A DNA stretch of 64,000 nt, taken from contig CAZHED010000030.1 in assembly GCA_964531095.1 (NCBI GenBank), positions 6,179-70,178 on the forward strand. Reading direction: 5' to 3'. A program made the translations under genes and the position numbers. This DNA is from Palsa-1150 sp964531095 (GTDB taxonomy: Bacteria > Myxococcota_A > Polyangia > Polyangiales > Polyangiaceae). The notes beneath the pieces were generated by a model. It did no database searches. It was not told the DNA's origin and saw nothing but the letters and a program-made list of their open reading frames with translations. Positions 58,441 to 64,000 of the stretch are shown piece after piece (within the stretch, counting starts at the first letter, position 1; the number at the start of each line of letters is the position of its first letter).

Positions 58441-60630
58441 TCAGGCGAGGTGGAGAACGACGAGCAGAACGTCGATGAGCTTGATGCCGACGAACGGCGC
58501 GACGATGCCCCCGAGGCCGTAGACCAGCAGGTGGTCTCGGAGCAGGCGCGACGCGCCGACCGCGCGGTAGGTGATGCCGCGGAGAGCCAGGGGGATGAGC
58601 GCGATGATGATGAGCGCGTTGAAGATGACCGCGCTCAAGATCGCGCTCTGCGGAGTGGCCAAGTGCATCACGTTCAGCGCGTTGAGCGCCGGATACGTCG
58701 ACGCGAACGCGGCGGGGATGATGGCGAAATACTTCGCGACGTCGTTGGCGATGCTGAACGTGGTCAGAGCGCCGCGGGTCATCAGAAGCTGCTTGCCGAT
58801 CTCGACGACTTCGATGAGCTTCGTGGGGTTGGAGTCGAGGTCGACCATGTTGCCGGCTTCTTTGGCCGCCTGCGTGCCCGTGTTCATCGCGACGGCGACG
58901 TCGGCCTGTGCGAGCGCGGGTGCGTCGTTGGTTCCGTCGCCCGTCATCGCGACCAGGCGGCCGCCCTTCTGGTGCTCGCGAATGAGAGCCAGCTTCGTTT
59001 CGGGAGTGGCCTGGGCGAGGTAATCGTCGACGCCCGACTCGGCCGCGATCGCCGCCGCGGTCGTCGGGTTGTCGCCGGTGATCATCACCGTCTTGATTCC
59101 CATCTTGCGCAGCTCGGCAAACCGCTCTTTGATGCCGCCCTTGACGATGTCTTTGAGGTGAATGACCCCGAGCACTCTGGCTCCTTCGGCCACTACCAGA
59201 GGCGTGCCCCCCGTCTTCGAGACAGACGCGACGTGCGCGACCACCTCGGCCGGAAAGGACCCCCCTTTGGCCTTGACGTACGCCTCGATCGCGTCCGCCG
59301 CGCCTTTGCGGATCTCGCGGCCGTCGAGGTCGACGCCGCTCATGCGCGTCTGCGCCGTGAAAGGTACGAACTCCGCCTTGAGCGCGCGAACGTCGCGCTC
59401 GCGAATCTGATATTGCTCTTTCGCGAGCACGACGATGCTCCGCCCCTCCGGCGTCTCGTCGGCGAGCGAGCTCAGTTGCGCCGCGTCGGCCAGGCCCTCC
59501 TTCGTGCAGCCGGGTCCGGGCAGAAACGCCGTTGCCTGTCGGTTGCCGAGCGTGATCGTGCCGGTCTTGTCGAGGAGGAGCACGTCGACGTCGCCGGCGG
59601 CTTCGACCGCGCGCCCGCTCGTGGCGATGACGTTCGCCTGGATCATGCGATCCATTCCAGCGATTCCGATGGCCGAGAGCAGGCCGCCGATCGTCGTCGG
59701 AATGAGGCACACGAGCAGCGCGACCAGGACGGTGATCGTCACCGGCGTTCCTTGCTTTGCCGCTTCGACGCTGAACAGCGAATAGGGGAGGAGCGTCACG
59801 GTCGCGAGGAGGAAGATGATCGTGAGCGCAGCGAGAAGGATGTCGAGCGCGATCTCGTTCGGGGTCTTCTGGCGTTTGGCCCCTTCGACCATCGCAATCA
59901 TCCGATCGAGGAACGTCTCGCCCGGGTTGGCGCTGACGCGCACGATGAGCCAGTCTGAAAGGACACGCGTGCCGCCCGTGACCGCGCTGCGGTCGCCCCC
60001 GCTCTCGCGGATCACGGGCGCGCTCTCGCCCGTAATGGCGCTCTCGTCCACCGAGGCGACGCCCTCTACGATCTCTCCGTCTCCAGGGATGAAATCGCCG
60101 GCTTCCACGAGAATGAGGTCCCCTTTGCGAAGCTGCGAAGCATAGACGAGGGTCTGGCTGGCATCGCGCTGCGGGGCGGAGATCTGTTTGGCCTGGATGT
60201 CTTTGCGGGCCTTGCGCAGAGAGTCGGCCTGCGCCTTGCCGCGTCCCTCGGCCATCGCCTCGGCGAAGTTCGCGAAGAGCACCGTGAACCAAAGCCAGAG
60301 CGAGATGGCCAAGATGAAGCCGGCGGGCGCCTCGCCACTGCCGAACAGCGCTTGCACGAAGAGCGCCGTCGTGAGGACGCTGCCGACCTCGACGACGAAC
60401 ATCACGGGGTTTCGCACCTGGTGGCGCGGGTCGAGCTTGCGGAAGCTGTCGACGATCGCGCGGCGCACGATCGCCGGCTCGAAGAGCGGGCGCGCCTGCC
60501 CCCGGCGGCGGTGCTTTTCGTGCTCTGGGGGGGCCGCCCCGGAGGAGATCACCTCCGGGGACGGCGTCGCCGATTGCAGGGGAGCGTTTGTCGCGGAGGG
60601 CACGCGTGCAACGAGCTTGTTCGTATTCAT
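58441..60630 (-). CDS. kdpB: Potassium-transporting P-type ATPase subunit B
   Basis: 729 residues, catalytic subunit of the high-affinity K+ pump in the inner membrane. The phosphorylation motif LLLDKTGTITLG, SAVTGGTRVLSDWLIV, and TGDGTNDAPAL are present. About 45 residues longer at the N-terminus than E. coli KdpB, including a Pro/Arg-rich segment. Neighbours are kdpA upstream and kdpC downstream, each with a 16-bp gap. Confidence 0.95.
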   Translation of the reverse strand: MNTNKLVARVPSATNAPLQSATPSPEVISSGAAPPEHEKHRRRGQARPLFEPAIVRRAIVDSFRKLDPRHQVRNPVMFVVEVGSVLTTALFVQALFGSGEAPAGFILAISLWLWFTVLFANFAEAMAEGRGKAQADSLRKARKDIQAKQISAPQRDASQTLVYASQLRKGDLILVEAGDFIPGDGEIVEGVASVDESAITGESAPVIRESGGDRSAVTGGTRVLSDWLIVRVSANPGETFLDRMIAMVEGAKRQKTPNEIALDILLAALTIIFLLATVTLLPYSLFSVEAAKQGTPVTITVLVALLVCLIPTTIGGLLSAIGIAGMDRMIQANVIATSGRAVEAAGDVDVLLLDKTGTITLGNRQATAFLPGPGCTKEGLADAAQLSSLADETPEGRSIVVLAKEQYQIRERDVRALKAEFVPFTAQTRMSGVDLDGREIRKGAADAIEAYVKAKGGSFPAEVVAHVASVSKTGGTPLVVAEGARVLGVIHLKDIVKGGIKERFAELRKMGIKTVMITGDNPTTAAAIAAESGVDDYLAQATPETKLALIREHQKGGRLVAMTGDGTNDAPALAQADVAVAMNTGTQAAKEAGNMVDLDSNPTKLIEVVEIGKQLLMTRGALTTFSIANDVAKYFAIIPAAFASTYPALNALNVMHLATPQSAILSAVIFNALIIIALIPLALRGITYRAVGASRLLRDHLLVYGLGGIVAPFVGIKLIDVLLVVLHLA

Positions 60631-60646
60631 GGCGAATTTCCGAGCC

Positions 60647-62398
60647 TCACGTGTTTGCGAGCAGATGCTCGACGATGGGCCCCAGAGCGAGCGAGGGAAT
60701 GAATGTGAGTGCGCCGACGATGACGATCGTCCCGACGAGCATCGCGACGAAGAGTGGCGTGTGCGTCGGAAGCGTTCCCGCGCTCGCCGGGACGAGCTTC
60801 TTTTGCGCCAGCGCGCCCGCGAGGGCGAGCACCGGGATCTTGACGAAATAGCGGCCTAGGAACATCGCGATCCCGAGCGTCGTGTTGTAGAAAGGGGTGT
60901 TCGCGCCGAGGCCGCCGAAGGCGCTTCCGTTGTTGTTTGCCGCAGACGAAAACGCGTAGAGAACCTCGCTGAAGCCGTGCGGCCCGGGATTGAAGACACC
61001 CTTCTTCCCCGACTCGGTGACGACCGCGACGGCGGTCAAAATGAGTATGGTCACTGCTGGGAACAGGATGGCGAGCGACGCCATTTTCATCTCTCTCGCC
61101 TCGATCTTCTTGCCGAGGTATTCGGGTGTCCGGCCGACCATCAGCCCCGCCACGAACACGGCAACGATCGCGAACAGCAAGATGCCGTACATCCCCGCGC
61201 CGACGCCGCCGAAGATGATCTCGCCAAGCTGGATGAGCCAGAGCGGCGCGAGACCCCCGAGCGGGGTGAACGAGTCGTGCATCGCGTTGACCGCGCCGCA
61301 AGACACGCCGGTCGTCGCGGTCGCGAAGAGCCCGGTCGCGGAGATGCCGAAGCGCGCTTCCTTGCCCTCCATGTTGCCGCCCGCCTGAAGGGCGCTCACC
61401 GCCTGGTCGACGTGGAGTGACGCCAGCGCCGTGCTGCCGGCCTGCTCCTGCGCGACGCAGAGCGCGAGCAGAGGCAGGAACACGACGAACATCGCGCCGA
61501 GGATGGTCCACCCTTGCCGGGTGTCTTTGACCATCTTTCCGAACGTGTACGTCAGCGCGGCGGGGATGAGCAGCAGTCCGTAGACGTTGAGAAAGTTGGC
61601 AATCGGGGTCGGGTTCTCAAAGGGGTGCGCCGAGTTGGCGTTGAAGAAGCCGCCGCCGTTCGTCCCCAGCATCTTGATGGCGATCTGCGAGGCCGCCGGC
61701 CCGAGGGCGATGACCTGATCGGTCACCGCGTGGCCGTCGGCGTCTTTGGTGGCCTGAAGGAGGCTCACCGACTGGTACGCACCGAAGGTCTGCACGACGC
61801 CTTGCGACACGAAGACGACCGCGAGGATCACCGAAAGCGGCAACAGAACGTAAAGCGTGCTGCGCGTGAGATCGACCCAGAAATTGCCGAGGGTCGAAGT
61901 GGTCTTTCGCGCGATGCCGCGGACGAGCGCGACCATCACGGCCATGCCGGACGCGGCGCAGACGAAGTTCTGCACGGCGAGCGCCATCATCTGCGTGAAG
62001 TAGCTCATCGTGGTTTCACCGCCGTAGCTTTGCCAGTTGGTGTTGGTGGCGAAGCTGACGGCGGTGTTCCACGAGAGATCGGGCGTCGGCGCGGTGAACC
62101 CTTGCGGGTTGAGGGGCAGGATGCCCTGCAGCCGCTCGATGGCGTAGACGGTCAGAATGCCCGCGCCGTTGAAGAGGAGCATCGCGGTCGCATAGGTCGT
62201 CCAGCGCATTTCGCGTTGTTCGGATTGGCGGGGCACCCCGCCGAGCCGGTAAATCAGGCGCTCGAGCCATCCCAGCCCCTTTTCGAGGAGGATGGGCTCT
62301 CCCTCGTACACGCGAGCCATGTACGCGCCGAGCGGCTTCACCGATGCGATGACGAGGCCGAGAAGAACGAAGATCTGCGCGTATCCTTGCCAGCTCAC
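60647..62398 (-). CDS. kdpA: Potassium-transporting ATPase subunit A
   Basis: 583 residues, channel-like subunit of the KdpFABC pump with about ten hydrophobic segments. The K+ selectivity-filter region FATNTNWQSYGGETTMSYF is conserved, as is GTNGGGFFNANSAHPFENPT. The start is a GTG at 62398 that overlaps the stop of kdpF (GTGA). Slightly longer than E. coli KdpA (557). Confidence 0.95.
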   Translation of the reverse strand: MSWQGYAQIFVLLGLVIASVKPLGAYMARVYEGEPILLEKGLGWLERLIYRLGGVPRQSEQREMRWTTYATAMLLFNGAGILTVYAIERLQGILPLNPQGFTAPTPDLSWNTAVSFATNTNWQSYGGETTMSYFTQMMALAVQNFVCAASGMAVMVALVRGIARKTTSTLGNFWVDLTRSTLYVLLPLSVILAVVFVSQGVVQTFGAYQSVSLLQATKDADGHAVTDQVIALGPAASQIAIKMLGTNGGGFFNANSAHPFENPTPIANFLNVYGLLLIPAALTYTFGKMVKDTRQGWTILGAMFVVFLPLLALCVAQEQAGSTALASLHVDQAVSALQAGGNMEGKEARFGISATGLFATATTGVSCGAVNAMHDSFTPLGGLAPLWLIQLGEIIFGGVGAGMYGILLFAIVAVFVAGLMVGRTPEYLGKKIEAREMKMASLAILFPAVTILILTAVAVVTESGKKGVFNPGPHGFSEVLYAFSSAANNNGSAFGGLGANTPFYNTTLGIAMFLGRYFVKIPVLALAGALAQKKLVPASAGTLPTHTPLFVAMLVGTIVIVGALTFIPSLALGPIVEHLLANT

Positions 62399-62487
62399 GA
62401 GAGTGCCTCCGGTTTGAGCAACGCGACGAAGAGGTACACGAGGAGTCCCAGAGAGATGGCTCCCCCGATGACGTACATGATGGGCAT
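62395..62487 (-). CDS. kdpF: KdpF small membrane subunit
   Basis: 30 residues: one transmembrane helix (MYVIGGAISLGLLVYLFVAL) and a short tail. It stabilises the Kdp complex. Length, position and the GTGA overlap with kdpA identify it. Confidence 0.85.
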   Translation of the reverse strand: MPIMYVIGGAISLGLLVYLFVALLKPEALS

Positions 62488-62500
62488 GGTGATTCCCTCG

Positions 62501-62581
62501 TTAGACGTGCTCGCAGAGTCGGACCAACCCATACGAGAGCGCCAACAGAACGATCGTGAACCCGACGTAGACGATGTCCAT
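62501..62581 (-). CDS. 26-residue single-helix protein leading the kdp operon
   Basis: MDIVYVGFTIVLLALSYGLV followed by RLCEHV. One hydrophobic helix with a C-terminal basic/Cys tail. A ribosome-binding site GAGGA is 6 bp before the ATG. Small proteins of this pattern are often seen before kdpF in other genomes (recall, not checked). It could be an extra subunit or a leader peptide. Confidence 0.65.
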   Translation of the reverse strand: MDIVYVGFTIVLLALSYGLVRLCEHV

Positions 62582-62872
62582 GGTTTTTCCTCGGCCGCGT
62601 TCTGTCTTAGGTCTCAATTTCTAAAAAGGATCTAAAAGCAGCGGCGACAAGCGCGCGGTCCGGCGCGTGCCTGCACGTGTTGCGCCGCTCGGTTTCCGGA
62701 AGCGGGCTCGTCGTGCGTTCGCGCCGGGGCAATGTAACGGCGTGCAGCTAAACGTTCGCTAAAACGCGTCTGCCACTCGCGCGACGCATTTCGTGCGCGA
62801 ACCGCGCGTCTTCGGGAAGGTTCGCGCCGCCCCGTTTGCTGAGGATGCGATCCCAGCACGGAGGAAAGAGGA
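62582..62872. other. 291-bp divergent region upstream of kdp
   Basis: Holds the kdp promoter and that of the gene at 62873. The only notable feature is an AT-rich stretch (62610-62640, with AAAAAGGATCTAAAAG on the plus strand) just before the kdp leader gene. No KdpE-like site or riboswitch could be recognised with confidence. Confidence 0.4.
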
Positions 62873-63166
62873 ATGTCGATGGCGACACACGGCGATCTCG
62901 GTTCGTTTCCTTCCGATCTCGGTGCGGACCAGCGGCGCGCGGAGAGGTTGCTCTCCGAGCTCGCGAAGGAGCTTCTTCGCGTTGCCGTAGACGAGCACAC
63001 GCGAGCCCTTCATCTGCGAGCCCTCGCGCTCAAGCACGCGGTCATGGGCTGGCCCGATGCGCAGCCCCCGCAGTCGATCCGTCATGCGGTGATCGGCGAA
63101 GTGCTCTCGATGCAGGACGAGGCGCTGGCCTGGCGGCGGTTAGGAGGGGTCGACCGGCCGGGATGA
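62873..63166 (+). CDS. Small helical hypothetical protein
   Basis: 97 residues: a hydrophilic start (MSMATHGDLGSFPSDLGADQ), then long helical stretches (RRAERLLSELAKELLRVAVD, LHLRALALKHAVMGWPDAQP). A good ribosome-binding site GGAGGAAAGAGGA lies just before the ATG, which supports expression. No family recognised. It precedes the 42-bp repeat array and is divergent from kdp. Confidence 0.6.
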   Translation: MSMATHGDLGSFPSDLGADQRRAERLLSELAKELLRVAVDEHTRALHLRALALKHAVMGWPDAQPPQSIRHAVIGEVLSMQDEALAWRRLGGVDRPG

Positions 63167-63210
63167 TCGCGCACAAGATGCGCGTTCGCGCAGAGGCCGT
63201 CTTCTGTGCG

Positions 63211-63701
63211 CAGGGGGCCGCTCACGACCGCGTCTTGTCGGCGACCCATCGGGTCCGGCAAGCTCACGACCGCGACTTGTCCGCGACCCATCGCGTCAGG
63301 CAAGCTCACGACCGCGACTTGTCGGCGACCAATCGCGTCCGGCAAGCTCACGAACGCGTTTTGTCGGGGATCAATCGCGTCAGGCAAGCTCACAGCCGCG
63401 TCTTGTCGGCAATCAATCGCGCGGGGCAAGCTCACGACCGCGTCTTGTCGGCGACCCATCGGGTCCGGCAAGCTCACGACCGCGACTTGTCCGCGACCCA
63501 TCGGGTCCGGCAAGCTCACGACCGCGACTTGTCGGCGATCCATCGCGCCGGGCGAGCTCACAACCGCGACTTGTCGGCGATCCATCGCGCCGGGCGAGCT
63601 CACCACCGCGACTTGTCGGCGATCCATTGCGTCCGGCAAGCTCATAACCGCGACTTGTCGGCGACCCTTCGCATCCGGCAAGCTCACGACCGCCCGGCAA
63701 T
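63211..63701. repeat. Eleven tandem copies of a 42-bp repeat plus a partial copy
   Basis: Units of exactly 42 bp run from 63240 (unit starts every 42 bp to 63660) with a partial copy at 63211. Typical unit features are CGGCAAGCTCACGACCGCGA near the middle and CTTGTC at the end. Copies differ by point changes at up to about ten positions, including ACC/ATC, CAT/AAT and CAA/CGA. The 42-bp period is a multiple of three, so stop-free reading frames pass through the array on both strands. In none does variation clearly concentrate at synonymous positions, so coding status is undecided. No spacers, so not a CRISPR. Confidence 0.9.
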
Positions 63702-63958
63702 GCTCTGGCTTCGAAATTTGAGCCGTGGACTTGGTCGTTACGTCCTCGTCCATGGGGTGTCTCTGCGCGGCGGCGAGATCCATCACCGACGCTCCCAATC
63801 CTCTCGGGAGGACGCTCACCGGGGCCCCCAGCAGCCGACCGCTCGCCTATGGCAGACGGACTGAGAGCAGCGGATCGCCTCAGCAGCCAGCTAGCAAGAA
63901 TGCCCCCAGTCCCCCAGAGCAAGCAGGAGCCCCCAGAGGGCTAACCCCGCGGAATCCG
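63702..63958. other. Intergenic stretch between the repeat array and tRNA-Phe
   Basis: About 257 bp. Open frames continue through it from the repeats on both strands, but no domain or ribosome-binding site is convincing. It may contain the tRNA 3' flank and its terminator. Confidence 0.4.
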
Positions 63959-64000
63959 TGCGCAGGGGCGGAATCGAACCGCCGACACGGGGATTTTCAG
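63959..64000 (-). tRNA. tRNA-Phe (GAA), 3' part; 5' part beyond the window
   Basis: Read on the minus strand: the anticodon loop CTGAAAA with anticodon GAA, the 3' anticodon stem TCCCC, variable loop GTGTC, T arm GGCGG-TTCGATT-CCGCC, then acceptor strand CCTGCGC and discriminator A. The anticodon and variable regions match E. coli tRNA-Phe closely. No CCA is encoded directly after. Confidence 0.85.

Noticed and set aside
63211..63701. CRISPR array
   Set aside because: The repeats are contiguous with no unique spacers, and no cas genes are present.
63082..63819. Minus-strand frame across the 42-bp repeats with a repeated VAVVSLPDA pattern
   Set aside because: Plus-strand frames through the repeats are also open; without a preference in substitutions or a good start, I leave the region as a repeat.

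Overview
The window looks like a chromosomal segment of a high-GC myxobacterium (Myxococcota, probably Polyangia). I infer this from the base composition, the many lipoproteins with long Ser/Gly linkers, LamG lipoproteins, a DUF1552/DUF1592 pair, an AgmX-like Pro-rich protein, a kinase with the HRDVSPHN catalytic loop, an FHA-sigma54 activator, and the dense 4-bp start/stop overlaps. No database search was possible. All family names come from motifs recognised by eye.

Layout. 1-2.7 kb: hrpB (cut by the window edge) and murB. 2.6-5.5 kb: a four-gene, fully overlapping minus-strand operon of a membrane protein, a 100-residue peptide, a radical SAM/SPASM protein and a small membrane protein. This is the best candidate for an undescribed peptide-modification system. 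5.6-15.5 kb: lipoproteins and housekeeping-like genes (DUF4388-J-domain protein, coiled-coil/TPR protein, S55-type serine protease, P-loop kinase, double-ACT protein, AgmX-like protein). 15.7-21.2 kb: a MacA/MacB-type exporter operon with two permeases and an unusual ATPase-membrane fusion. 21.4-26.1 kb: TonB-domain/TonB-receptor fusion, FAD oxidoreductase and acyltransferase. 26.2-38.3 kb: surface LamG and Ser/Gly-rich proteins, an epimerase, the DUF1552/DUF1592 pair, a porin and an N2227-type methyltransferase.

38.3-53.4 kb is an extracytoplasmic redox island. It holds two paralogous cassettes of DUF4266 lipoprotein, DUF3570 outer-membrane protein, CXXCH lipoprotein and CX4CH lipoprotein (A at 38.3-41.7 kb, with DUF2271; B at 50.2-53.4 kb). 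Between them lie a chemoreceptor, a three-CXXCH lipoprotein, and an operon of DsbD without its alpha domain, a separate DsbD-alpha-like protein, a TlpA-like lipoprotein and TrxB. NADPH electrons could pass through TrxB and a cytosolic thioredoxin to DsbD and on to periplasmic thiol partners, which would keep the Cys-rich and CXXCH lipoproteins reduced.

53.4-62.6 kb: Ser/Thr kinase, Cys-rich lipoprotein, TPR/PEGA-like membrane protein, FHA-sigma54 activator, and kdpFABC with a 26-codon leader gene and no KdpDE in view. 62.9-64 kb: a small hypothetical gene, eleven 42-bp tandem repeats, and the 3' half of a tRNA-Phe gene on the minus strand.
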